Assembly (NCBI GenBank): GCA_036013505.1 | Contig: CP107851.1 | Location: forward strand, 7,798,001 to 7,862,000 | Direction: 5' to 3' | Length of the DNA: 64,000 bases | DNA from: Streptomyces sp. NBC_00510 | GTDB lineage: Bacteria; Actinomycetota; Actinomycetes; Streptomycetales; Streptomycetaceae | Shown here: in pieces, positions 15,877 through 24,004 of the stretch | How the letters are laid out: every line of letters begins with the position of its first letter | Numbering within the stretch: position 1 is the first letter of the stretch | Translations under genes and position numbers: made by a program | Notes under the pieces: model-generated | Databases searched by the model: none | Seen by the model: only the letters and a program-made list of their open reading frames with translations | What the model was told of the DNA's origin: nothing

Positions 15877-16971
15877 TCACCTCGTGCCGACGGCGGCCCT
15901 GACGGCCCGCCGGGCGAGGCCCGCGTCGTCGTGCAGCCGGCGCAGCAGCAGGCGCTGCTCCTCGCCGGCCTCGGCCGCGCCCGGACCCGCCGGGACGGTG
16001 CTGCGCATCGTGCGCTGCACGGCCGTCTCGTAGGTGCGGATCTCGCGGGTGACCACCAGCATCAGGTTCACCAGGAAGGCGTCACGCGCGATCGGTCCGG
16101 CGGCCTGCGCCATCTGGCTGATCTGCCGCCGGGTGACCGGGTCGTCGCCCAGGATCATCCAGAGCACCGCCAGGTCGTAGCCGGGCAGGTACCAGCCGGC
16201 GTGCTCCCAGTCGACCAGCACCGGACCGGCCGGGGAGAGCAGGATGTTGGAGAGCAGGGCGTCGCCGTGGTTGAACTGGCCCTGTGCGTGCGCCAGTCCG
16301 TGCAGCAGCTTCTGCAGGTCGCCCATGTCCCGGTCGGTGAGCAGTCCCAGCTCGTGGTAACGGGACAGCCGCGCCGCGTAGTCGACGGGGGCGTCGAAGA
16401 TCCCGGCCGGCGGACGCCACATGTTGACCCGGGAGATCGCGCTGAGCGCCATCCGCACGTCGGCCCGCGGCGGGGCCTCCGAGGGGTGCCGCTGCAGGGC
16501 CGCGACCCGTCCGGGCATGCGCTCCAGCACGAGCGTGCAGCTCTCGGGGTCGGCGGCGATCAGCCGCGGCGCCCTGACCGGCGGCCGGTGCCGTACGAAC
16601 GCCCGGTACGCGCCGATCTCGTGCCGGTACCGCTCCACCCAGGCGGGGGAGTGGTCCAGCAGGCACTTGGCGACCGCGGGGGCACGGCCGGAGGTGCCGA
16701 CCAGCAGCACCGAGCGGCCGCTGCGCCGCAGCATCTGGACGGGCGTGAACTCGGGACAGATGCGCTGCACCGAGGCGATGGCCGAGCGCAGCTGCGCGCC
16801 TTGGGGACCGGTCAAGTCGAGCCTCCCGCTGAGCGGGTGGGAGGTCCCCGGCGCGCCCCTGCGCGGAGCGGGCAGCACCGGACGAGGACGTATGGCGGTC
16901 CCTGTCCCGGTGAACCCCGGGAGCTGGGTCGGCCGGGGCGGTGCGGACACGGAGGACGATGCTGAATACAT
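15877..16971 (-). CDS. aminoglycoside phosphotransferase (APH) family protein
   Basis: A 364-residue kinase-fold protein. The catalytic loop is HGDALLSNILL (Asp and Asn present) and the metal site LVDWEHAGWYLPGYDLA. The APH core begins about residue 60; the first 55 residues are Pro/Arg-rich and probably disordered. I use the ATG at 16971, which gives the MYSASSSVSAPPRP start seen in other Streptomyces homologues as I remember them; no strong ribosome site is visible. Substrate unknown. It diverges from the NsdA-like gene across a 395-bp region with symmetric sites, so the pair may be co-regulated. Confidence 0.75.
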   Translation of the reverse strand: MYSASSSVSAPPRPTQLPGFTGTGTAIRPRPVLPAPRRGAPGTSHPLSGRLDLTGPQGAQLRSAIASVQRICPEFTPVQMLRRSGRSVLLVGTSGRAPAVAKCLLDHSPAWVERYRHEIGAYRAFVRHRPPVRAPRLIAADPESCTLVLERMPGRVAALQRHPSEAPPRADVRMALSAISRVNMWRPPAGIFDAPVDYAARLSRYHELGLLTDRDMGDLQKLLHGLAHAQGQFNHGDALLSNILLSPAGPVLVDWEHAGWYLPGYDLAVLWMILGDDPVTRRQISQMAQAAGPIARDAFLVNLMLVVTREIRTYETAVQRTMRSTVPAGPGAAEAGEEQRLLLRRLHDDAGLARRAVRAAVGTR

Positions 16972-17157
16972 ATGGGGAGACAGATCCCTTCGTGTGCCAA
17001 CGAGCTCTTGACGAGGTGGCGGGGCCGGCGCGTGGACGGATCCGGAGCCGGAGTCGGCGTCCGGTCCCGCACCCTGGGGAATGCGGGTCCGGGCCGGCGG
17101 TCCGAACTGTCCACGCGCCGTACGCCCCTCGCGTACCAGTACGCACATGCCTCTCGA

Positions 17158-17196
17158 GTTGTTCAACGCTGATCGGCGTTTTTCGAAAGTTGTTCA
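17158..17196. promoter_or_regulatory. paired GTTGTTCA repeats around an AACGC/GCGTT palindrome
   Basis: GTTGTTCA occurs at 17158-17165 and again at 17189-17196, 31 bp apart (about three helical turns). Between them AACGCTGATCGGCGTT (17165-17180) is palindromic at 14 of 16 positions. The block lies in the divergent region between the APH-like gene and the NsdA-like gene. It looks like a composite operator. The rest of 16972-17366 shows a TAGTGT -10-like hexamer near 17332 and nothing else obvious. Confidence 0.4.
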
Positions 17197-17366
17197 TATG
17201 CGACCGTTCGCGAGCCGGCGGTTGCCGGGCCGGGTGGCGCGTTCCTACCTGACCACCGCATGCGGGTGGCAGACCATCTGGCGCACCCTGGCGAACCATG
17301 GCGAATGCTCGCGGGGGCGCTGACCGGCCGTTAGTGTCAACAGTGCCGAGGAACCTGGGGGCTTGG

Positions 17367-18842
17367 ATGGACAAGGAAGCCAACACACGGCTAGCGGACC
17401 TGTTCGCACTTACCGGATGGTCCAAGGGAGAGCTCGCGAGACTCGTCAACCGGCAGGCGGCGGCCATGGGCCACCCGCAGCTGGCGACGGACACCTCGCG
17501 CGTGCGCCGCTGGATCGAGACCGGGGAATCCCCCCGCGAACCCGTCCCCACCGTGCTGGCCGCCCTGTTCACCGAGCGTCTCGGCCGTGTCGTAACCATC
17601 GAGGATCTCGGGTTCGGCCGGCATCGGCGTACGGGAAGGAAGCAGGCCGTCAGCGCCGACGGACTGCCCTGGCCACCGGAGCGAACAGCCGCGGTCCTCA
17701 CCGAATTCACGGGAATGGACCTCATGCTCAACCGACGCGGTCTGGTGGGCGCGGGAGCCGCGCTTGCCGCGGGTTCCGCACTCAGCAGCGCCATGTACGA
17801 CTGGCTGCACACCGATCCGGCGCTCGCGGCCGACGCCCCCACCACCAACGACCCCTTCGACGCCGACGCCGTCTCCTACGACCGATACGAGGCGGCCCCG
17901 GTCGGCTCCCATGAGATCGAGGCGCTGGAGCGCTCGGTCGAGGTGTTCCGCGCCTGGGACGCCTCCCGCGGCGGCGGACTGCAGCGCAAGGCGGTCGTCG
18001 GACAGCTCAACGAGGTGGGCGGCATGCTCGCCTACCACCACCCCGAGCACCTCAAGCGCAGGCTCTGGGGCGTGGCCGCCAACCTCGCCGTCCTGGCGGG
18101 CTGGATGTCCCACGACGTGGGCCTGGAGCCCACCGCCCAGAAGTACTTCGTCATCGCGGCGCACGCCGCACGGGAGGGCGGGGACCGGCCCAGGGCCGGC
18201 GAGGCGCTCTCCCGCGCCGCCCGGCAGATGGTCCACCTGGGACGGCCGGACGACGCACTGGACCTGATGAAGCTGGCGCAGTCCGGCTCCGGGCACGAGA
18301 CCCTGCCGCGCACCCGCGCCATGCTCTGCACCATCGAGGCCTGGGCACAGGCCTCCATGGGCCACGGCCAGGCGATGCGCCGCACCCTGGGCAAGGCCGA
18401 GGACCTCTTCGCCACCGACCGCGGCGACGTCCCGCCGCCGAGCTGGATGCAGATGTTCGACGAGGCCGATCTGCACGGCATGCAGGCGCTGGCGTACCGC
18501 ACCCTCGCCGAGTACGAGCCGCTGGCGGCGCGGACGGCGCAGCAGCACGCCAAGCACGCGCTGGAACTGCGGGGCAAGGGCCGCGACCGGTCCAACATCT
18601 TCGACTACATCTCGCTGGCCTCGGCCTGCTTCATCGCCGACGACCCGGAGCAGGCGGACCGCTACGCGCGACTGGCGCTGCTGACCATAAGGCAGAACTC
18701 GTCGCTGCGGACCTGGGACCGGCTGCGGGAGATGTACCGGCTGACGGCCCGCTACTCCGACTTCACCAGGATCCAGGACCTGCGTGAGGAGATCGAGATC
18801 GCGCTGCCGAGCGGCCCCAAGCGCAGGGGCCCCGCGATCTGA
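17367..18842 (+). CDS. NsdA-like TPR regulatory protein
   Basis: A 491-residue protein of the Streptomyces NsdA/NsdB group, whose founding members repress aerial growth and antibiotic production. The first 75 residues form a helix-turn-helix-like block (DKEANTRLADLFALTGWSKG, then WIETGESPREPVP). Residues about 140-165 form an apolar stretch preceded by NRRGLVGAGAALAAG, resembling a Tat-like segment. The rest is helical with TPR-like repeats (WMSHDVGLEPTAQKYFVIAA, ALDLMKLAQSG). The ATG follows CCTGGGGGC. Whether it acts on DNA or through protein contacts is unsettled. It may be a paralogue rather than nsdA itself. Confidence 0.75.
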   Translation: MDKEANTRLADLFALTGWSKGELARLVNRQAAAMGHPQLATDTSRVRRWIETGESPREPVPTVLAALFTERLGRVVTIEDLGFGRHRRTGRKQAVSADGLPWPPERTAAVLTEFTGMDLMLNRRGLVGAGAALAAGSALSSAMYDWLHTDPALAADAPTTNDPFDADAVSYDRYEAAPVGSHEIEALERSVEVFRAWDASRGGGLQRKAVVGQLNEVGGMLAYHHPEHLKRRLWGVAANLAVLAGWMSHDVGLEPTAQKYFVIAAHAAREGGDRPRAGEALSRAARQMVHLGRPDDALDLMKLAQSGSGHETLPRTRAMLCTIEAWAQASMGHGQAMRRTLGKAEDLFATDRGDVPPPSWMQMFDEADLHGMQALAYRTLAEYEPLAARTAQQHAKHALELRGKGRDRSNIFDYISLASACFIADDPEQADRYARLALLTIRQNSSLRTWDRLREMYRLTARYSDFTRIQDLREEIEIALPSGPKRRGPAI

Positions 18843-18926
18843 GGAGACCCACGCGGAGGACGTGGACATCGATGAGCGGGACCAGCCGACTCGACGCCGA
18901 ATGAGCCGGCTCTCCCGGATGTCGTC

Positions 18927-18950
18927 CCCATGTCGACACATCGACATGGG
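18927..18950. terminator. bidirectional terminator-like hairpin
   Basis: CCCATGTCGA (18927-18936) and TCGACATGGG (18941-18950) form a perfect 10-bp stem with loop CACA, between the convergent NsdA-like and SpoIIE-phosphatase genes. Confidence 0.55.
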
Positions 18951-18980
18951 AACACGTCGACTGTGGACCGGCGGGCCCGT

Positions 18981-19004
18981 GGACCAGTGGACCAGCGGAC
19001 CAGT
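18981..19004. repeat. three tandem 8-bp repeats
   Basis: GGACCAGT, GGACCAGC and GGACCAGT follow each other directly, flanked by GGGCCC on both sides (18973-18978 and 19005-19010). It is a short, possibly slippage-prone repeat in the convergent intergenic region, just past the end of the phosphatase gene. Confidence 0.6.
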
Positions 19005-19017
19005 GGGCCCATGGACC

Positions 19018-20505
19018 TCAGTGGAACTTGGCGATGAGCACGCAGGCGTCGTCCTCGCGCTCGGGGGCGCCGAGTTCCTCCACCACGATGCGCACGCACT
19101 CCTGCGGGGTGCGGGCCTGCGCGAACCTCGGGCCTAGCTCCAGCAGGCGTCGCACCGCGTTGGCCGAGTCCGCGGCCGCCATGGAAACGGAGCGGCGCGG
19201 CAGCAGGCCGTCGGTGTGCAGCACCAGCAGGTCGCCGGGGAGCAAGCGCTCGGTGGCCTGGCCGTACTGGGCGCCCGAGGTGGCGCCCAGCAGCACGCCC
19301 TCGGGCGCGTCGAGCGGTCGCCCCGTCCCGTCGCGGAACAGCAGCGGGGCGGGGTGTCCGGCCTGAGCCCACACCAAAGAGCGGTCCTCGGGGCGGTAGC
19401 GGCAGCACAGGGCGCTGCCCAGGGCGGGCTGCGCGGAGCTGTCCAGCAACTGGTTGAGCCCGCCCAGCAGCGGGGCCGGGTCCAGCCCCGTCATCGCCAT
19501 GCCGCGCAGCGCGCCGAGCAGCATGGCCATGCCGGAGGTGGCGGAGACCCCGTGCCCGGTGAGGTCGCCCACGGTGAGCAGCGCGGAACCGTCGGGCAGG
19601 TGCAGCGCGTCGTACCAGTCGCCGCCGACGAGCGCGCCGGTGGAGGACGGGAGGTAGTGGGCGGCGAGGTCGACCGTGGTGGGGCCGCCGTCCTGCGGGA
19701 ACCGCAGGGAGCCGCGCCACGGCGGCAGTACGGCCTCCTGCAGCTCGACCGCCAGCCGGCGCTCGGTCTGCGCGATCTGCCGCTCGCGCTGCAACGAGTC
19801 ACGGGTCTCGCGCAGCGTCCGCTGGCTGCGGCGCAGTTCGCTGACGTCGCGGAGCACCGCCCACATGGAGGCGGTGGCGCCGGCGGCGTCGAGCACCGGC
19901 TCGCCCACCATGTGCACCGTACGCACGGCACCGTCCGGGCGGACGATGCGGAACTCGCAGTCGATCGGCCGGGCGTCCACCAGGCAGCCGGTCACGGCCG
20001 CGGTGAGGGTCTGCTGGTCCTCGGCGAACAGCCAGGAGGGCAGTTCGTCCAGGGTCAGCGGCCCGTCCTCGCGGGTGCGCCCGAAGATGCGGTAGAGCTC
20101 CTCCGACCACTGGACACCGTCCGTGACCAGGTCCCACTCCGCGCTGCCGGCCCGCCCCAGGGCCTGCACGGCACCGGCGACCGGCGTGGGGACGGGGACC
20201 TCCCGGGCGGACCGGCCCGCGTAGGCGGCGCCGCCGGGCTCGGTGCCCGTCTCCCGGTCGCCGAGGACGGGGATGCCGTCCCGCAGCTGCCCGAGGTGCG
20301 CACCCAGGTCGTCGAGCTGGTGGACGGCGAGGTCGCACAGCGCGCGCTGCCAGCGCAGCTGCGGGTCCTCCTCGTCCTCGGCGGCGGCGTCACGGCGAAC
20401 GGCGTCGACCTTGCCGCGCAGCTGGCGGGTCTGGGAGATGAGCGCGTCCACGGTGCCGGGCTCAGGCTTCGCGGTGGCGCGGTCCTCATGCAAATGGGGC
20501 GGCAT
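19018..20505 (-). CDS. PAS domain / SpoIIE-type PP2C serine phosphatase
   Basis: A 495-residue regulator. An N-terminal helical segment is followed by a PAS domain (about residues 130-240; WDLVTDGVQWSEELYRIFG, then RDVSELRRSQRT), a linker coiled coil, and a SpoIIE/PP2C phosphatase domain (about 270-495). The metal-binding motifs are GGDWYDAL, VGDLTGHG, and C-terminal REDDACVLI. Such proteins dephosphorylate anti-sigma-factor antagonists, and Streptomyces has dozens. The PAS may sense redox state or a ligand. The ATG at 20505 is preceded by GGAGAG. No anti-sigma or antagonist gene is adjacent. Confidence 0.85.
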   Translation of the reverse strand: MPPHLHEDRATAKPEPGTVDALISQTRQLRGKVDAVRRDAAAEDEEDPQLRWQRALCDLAVHQLDDLGAHLGQLRDGIPVLGDRETGTEPGGAAYAGRSAREVPVPTPVAGAVQALGRAGSAEWDLVTDGVQWSEELYRIFGRTREDGPLTLDELPSWLFAEDQQTLTAAVTGCLVDARPIDCEFRIVRPDGAVRTVHMVGEPVLDAAGATASMWAVLRDVSELRRSQRTLRETRDSLQRERQIAQTERRLAVELQEAVLPPWRGSLRFPQDGGPTTVDLAAHYLPSSTGALVGGDWYDALHLPDGSALLTVGDLTGHGVSATSGMAMLLGALRGMAMTGLDPAPLLGGLNQLLDSSAQPALGSALCCRYRPEDRSLVWAQAGHPAPLLFRDGTGRPLDAPEGVLLGATSGAQYGQATERLLPGDLLVLHTDGLLPRRSVSMAAADSANAVRRLLELGPRFAQARTPQECVRIVVEELGAPEREDDACVLIAKFH

Positions 20506-20742
20506 GACGCTCTCCGAACATGTCTCCGAACCGGGCGCCGGCCTCAACGGGGCCGTACGGATGGGCCAGTCACGACTCTTGCACAAGGAGTGATGGCCCG
20601 TAAGGGTTTCTGCAATACCCGATCCGGTGGTGCTACCGGCATATGCCAGGAGCCTGGAGTGCCGCCACGCTCGGAGAACTCGGCGGAATGCCTCGGTCCG
20701 GGTAAGCTGCGGGACTCCGGCCGCGAGCGTGCCCGCGAGCCG

Positions 20743-20822
20743 CCCGGGTGCCGCGCAAAGGGTTTGAACCCGGGACGATCTGCGAAGATACCTCGCAGCC
20801 GGTAACGGGAAATCCCGTTGCC
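20743..20822 (+). promoter_or_regulatory. structured leader with alternative hairpins
   Basis: Upstream of the HEAT-repeat gene, CCCGGGT (20743-20749) can pair with ACCCGGG (20768-20774); alternatively GGGTT and AACCC (20760-20771) pair with each other. Next come CTGCGA/TCGCAG (20780-20798) and GGTAACGGGA/TCCCGTTGCC (20801-20822, one G-U pair). Mutually exclusive stems suggest a regulatory RNA leader, but no known riboswitch class is recognised. Confidence 0.35.
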
Positions 20823-20852
20823 AACCAACTCCCCGCACCGGATGCTGACCTC

Positions 20853-22277
20853 ATGTTCGACCCCGACATAGCGCCCAGCGGTACCCTTCTCGGCCTCCTC
20901 CAGAGAGGACGCGGGGACGGGACCCTGCACGCCCTCGCGGCGCAGCGAGCCGACGCGCTCGCCGCGCTGGAGCAGTGCGTCCTGCGCGACCCCCGTCACG
21001 ACTGGCGCGTGGAGTCCCGCTCCCTCTATTACGCGCGCCTCTACTCGGAGCTCGAGGGCTCGCTCGACGGGATCGAACAGCACCTCTTCCACCCCGACGA
21101 CATCATCAGCCCCGACGAGCACCGCTGCGGCCTGGCCCTGTCCGTCCTCGGTCACCTCGCCGGTTACGGCCGCCGGGACGCGGCCCTGCTGCTGCGCCGC
21201 TACGCCGCCACCGGCGGCAACTGGGAGTGGGCCCTGGACGAGCTCGCCGTACGTGACGGGGACGACGCGCTGCGTGCGCTCGGCCCGGCCGTGCTCGCCC
21301 GCTTCCCGCTCACCACGGAGGGTGACGCCCAGCTCGCCGCCGCGCTCCGCGAGGCGTACGAGCCACGGCCCTGGCGCTTGTGGGCCGAGGATCCCGACCC
21401 CGCCGTCTCCGAACGGGTGCGCAAGGCATCGGAACAGACCGCCTTCGACCGCTGGCAGCGCCAGATGCGGCCCGCCGGGCCGACGCCGGGCTGGAGCGTG
21501 GGCGCCGTCCTCGAATGGGCCCAGGAAGGCCTTGCCGCCCATCCGCCGCAGCACCGCGACGCCCCCGCCGCCCGCTGCCTCGCCGCCGTCGCCGGCCCCG
21601 AGGACCGCGAGGAGCTCGTCCGCGCGGCCCGCGGCGGTCCCGAGGCGGCCCGCGCGGCCGCACTCCGCCACCTCTCCGACCGCCAGGACCGCGAGGCCCT
21701 CGACCTCATCGAGGCCGCCGCCCTCAGCGAGTCCGAGCTCGTCGCCCGCGCCGCCGTCGAGTCCTTCGAGCGGATGCGCAGCATCGCCGCCCTCACCCGG
21801 GCCCGCGCCTGGTCACGCCGCGAGGACGTGCTCGGCGCGACCGCCGCCCGCATGCTCGCCTGCCGCGGCGGCGAACAGGACGCCGACCGCGTCCTCGGCG
21901 CCCTGCGCCGCCTCGTCCAGCGCGAGGGCGCCGACGCCGAGGGCCTCGCCGTGCTCGTGGAAGGGGCCGGCCGGCTCTCCATCGAGTGCGCCGCCCCCGT
22001 CCTGCGCCACGTCTACCGCGAGACGAGCTCCTCACAGCTGCGCGGCGTCGCCGCCCACGCCCTCGCCCGCACCGACCCCTGCTTCGGCGCCGGCCTCGCC
22101 GTCGAGTGCCTGTGGGACTGCGAGGAGACCACCCGCGAACTCGCCGCCCGCACGGCCACGACCTCGGACGTCCGGGTCCTGGCCCGCCTGCGCAGTCTCG
22201 CCGCCGATCCCGCGGAGGAGGCCGAGGTCCAGACCGCGGTCCGCGGCCGCCTCAGCTCCGGCGACCCCGCGCGGTAG
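20853..22277 (+). CDS. HEAT-repeat protein
   Basis: A 474-residue all-helical protein with HEAT-like repeats, clearest between residues 220 and 440 (AARAAALRHLSDRQDREALD, AVESFERMRSIAALTRARAW, SSQLRGVAAHALARTDP). No signal peptide or catalytic motif is visible. HEAT arrays act as protein-binding scaffolds, and homologues are common in Streptomyces without an assigned partner. The ATG at 20853 has only a weak ribosome site, and the structured leader upstream may control access. Downstream is a GC-rich inverted repeat, then a decayed region and the glycosyltransferases. Confidence 0.75.
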   Translation: MFDPDIAPSGTLLGLLQRGRGDGTLHALAAQRADALAALEQCVLRDPRHDWRVESRSLYYARLYSELEGSLDGIEQHLFHPDDIISPDEHRCGLALSVLGHLAGYGRRDAALLLRRYAATGGNWEWALDELAVRDGDDALRALGPAVLARFPLTTEGDAQLAAALREAYEPRPWRLWAEDPDPAVSERVRKASEQTAFDRWQRQMRPAGPTPGWSVGAVLEWAQEGLAAHPPQHRDAPAARCLAAVAGPEDREELVRAARGGPEAARAAALRHLSDRQDREALDLIEAAALSESELVARAAVESFERMRSIAALTRARAWSRREDVLGATAARMLACRGGEQDADRVLGALRRLVQREGADAEGLAVLVEGAGRLSIECAAPVLRHVYRETSSSQLRGVAAHALARTDPCFGAGLAVECLWDCEETTRELAARTATTSDVRVLARLRSLAADPAEEAEVQTAVRGRLSSGDPAR

Positions 22278-22306
22278 GCCCCGCCTCCCCGGCCGCGGGT
22301 GGGGCC
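22277..22306 (+). terminator. weak terminator-like repeat after HEAT gene
   Basis: GGCCCC (22277-22282) and GGGGCC (22301-22306) bracket GC-rich sequence immediately after the stop codon. The stem is only six base pairs. Confidence 0.3.
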
Positions 22307-22369
22307 GGACCGGATGTACGGGTGTGACCTGCCACTGCTGAGTCCGGCCTTCACCCGAGGCAGCCCGCC

Positions 22370-22720
22370 GTGGGCGTCGGCGCCGGCCGGTCCGGGGAGT
22401 GGGCCTGGGCCCGGGAGCACGGCAGTTGGAGTTGCGTCGAGGACGAGCGGCCGGTCCTCGACGTATCGGCGGGGACGCGGGCGCTGCACGCCGACGGCAC
22501 CGACACCCTGCTGGGCCTCCACCCGGACCACCACACCGGCCGCGATCCCCGGCGGTTCACCCCCGCCCCGCGTGCCCTGGGAGCTCTACCCGAGGACGAG
22601 GACCACGGCCCCCTGGGTCCGCGCGGCCCGTTCCACCGCCTCGCCGAAGGACTCGGCGTCGGCCTCCCGCACGCCGACCCGAACGCCGGCCCCGTGCCCG
22701 TCGCCGGACTCCTGCCCGGA
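22370..22720 (+). pseudogene. possible remnant of a DUF6461-like gene
   Basis: The 600-bp gap before the glycosyltransferases contains a frame that reads like real protein: GEWAWAREHGSWSCVEDE, DVSAGTRALHADGTDTLL, DPRRF, then GPFHRLAEGLGVGLP and PVPVAGLLP. The order (Trp-rich strand, VSAGTRA, DPRRF, helix, short tail) recalls the DUF6461 family from memory. There is no ribosome site, the ends are ragged, and the frame runs without a stop into the next gene. Either a decayed gene or chance; apart from this I see nothing in 22307-22882. Confidence 0.25.
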
Positions 22721-22882
22721 CCGGCGCGCGGCGCCCGACGCCGCCCGGCCCGGCGTCCGGGGGAGACCGAGGGCCGCCGACGCGGTCGGAAGGCCCGATC
22801 CGGAGCCAACGCTCACGGCACGTTCCCCAAGGTGAAAGATCCACGTGACCCGGACAACGCCCGGGGAGCCGACAACGTCCGT

Positions 22883-24004
22883 ATGCGAGTAGCCATCGTC
22901 ACAGAGTCCTTCCCACCCGACGTCAACGGAGTGGCCCACTGCGCGCTGCGCACGGCCGAACATCTGGTCCGCAGGGGCCACGAGCCGCTGGTGATCGCGC
23001 CGGCCGGCCCGCAGGAGTCCGCGCCGGGGGACGAACCGTGCCCCGTCGTGCGTGTGCCGTCGCTGCCACTGCCCGGCTACCCGCAGGTCAGGGTGGCGCT
23101 CCCCGGCCGCAGGACCGCGGCGGCGATCGCCGCGCACCGCGCCGAACTCGTCCACCTGGCCAGCCCGTTCATCCTCGGGGTGCGCGGCATGGCCGCGGCC
23201 ACCCGGCAGCACATCCCCGCGGTCGCCGTGTACCAGACCGACCTCGCGGGGTACGCCCGCACCTACCTGAGCCGCGGCGAGAGCACCGCGTGGCGCCGCA
23301 TCCGCGCCGTGCACACGGCCGCCGATCGCACGCTCGCCCCGTCCAGCGCCTCCCAGCGCGACCTGGAGGCGCACGGCGTCCCGCGCGTGCACCTGTGGCC
23401 GCGCGGCGTGGACTCCGTACGCTTCGACGCTGCCCACCGCGACGAGGCGCTGCGCCGTGAACTCGCCCCGAACGGTGAGGTCCTGGTGGGCTACATCGGC
23501 CGCCTCGCCCCGGAGAAGCACGTGGAGCTGCTGGCCGGCGCGGGCCGGCTGTCCGGGGTGAAGGTGGTTGTCGTCGGGGACGGCCCGAGCGCCCCCGGGC
23601 TGCGCGAGGCGCTGCCGGACGCGGTGTTCCTCGGCCGCCGCACCGGCCACGACCTGGCACGGATCTACGCCTCCCTCGACGTCTTCGTCCACACCGGGCC
23701 GTTCGAGACGTTCTGCCAGACCGTCCAGGAGGCGATGGCCAGCGGGCTGCCCGTGGTCGCCCCCGCCGCCGGCGGTCCGCTCGACCTCGTGGACCACGGC
23801 CGCACCGGGCTGCTCGTGCCGCCCGGCGACGTGGACGCCGTCACCGGCGCCGTACGGCTGCTGGCCAGTGCCCCGGCCATGCGCGACCAATTCGGCGCCG
23901 AGGGGCGCGCCGACGTGGCCGCGCGCACCTGGGAGGCCGTCGGCGACCTGCTCCTGGAGCACTACGCGCAGGTGCTCGACGCCCGCACGGCGGTGGCGGC
24001 ATGA
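22883..24004 (+). CDS. GT4-family glycosyltransferase (MgtA/PimB-like)
   Basis: A 373-residue GT-B fold glycosyltransferase. The N-terminal Rossmann motif is RVAIVTESFPPDVNGVA with HLVRRGHEPLVIAP. The C-terminal donor site shows GYIGRLAPEKHVELL, GDGP and the E-x7-E signature FETFCQTVQEAMASGLPVVAP. Such enzymes transfer mannose or glucose from a nucleotide donor to a lipid or glycan at the inner membrane face. The start is set at the ATG that begins the Rossmann strand. The next glycosyltransferase overlaps by four bases, then an SGNH hydrolase, so the trio probably builds or trims an envelope glycolipid. Confidence 0.85.
   Translation: MRVAIVTESFPPDVNGVAHCALRTAEHLVRRGHEPLVIAPAGPQESAPGDEPCPVVRVPSLPLPGYPQVRVALPGRRTAAAIAAHRAELVHLASPFILGVRGMAAATRQHIPAVAVYQTDLAGYARTYLSRGESTAWRRIRAVHTAADRTLAPSSASQRDLEAHGVPRVHLWPRGVDSVRFDAAHRDEALRRELAPNGEVLVGYIGRLAPEKHVELLAGAGRLSGVKVVVVGDGPSAPGLREALPDAVFLGRRTGHDLARIYASLDVFVHTGPFETFCQTVQEAMASGLPVVAPAAGGPLDLVDHGRTGLLVPPGDVDAVTGAVRLLASAPAMRDQFGAEGRADVAARTWEAVGDLLLEHYAQVLDARTAVAA

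Noticed and set aside
20755..20825. tRNA-like sequence (GGTTTGAACCC next to a 7-base-loop hairpin)
   Set aside because: The would-be T arm cannot form a 5-bp stem around the loop on either strand, the putative anticodon loop lacks U33, and no acceptor stem pairs.
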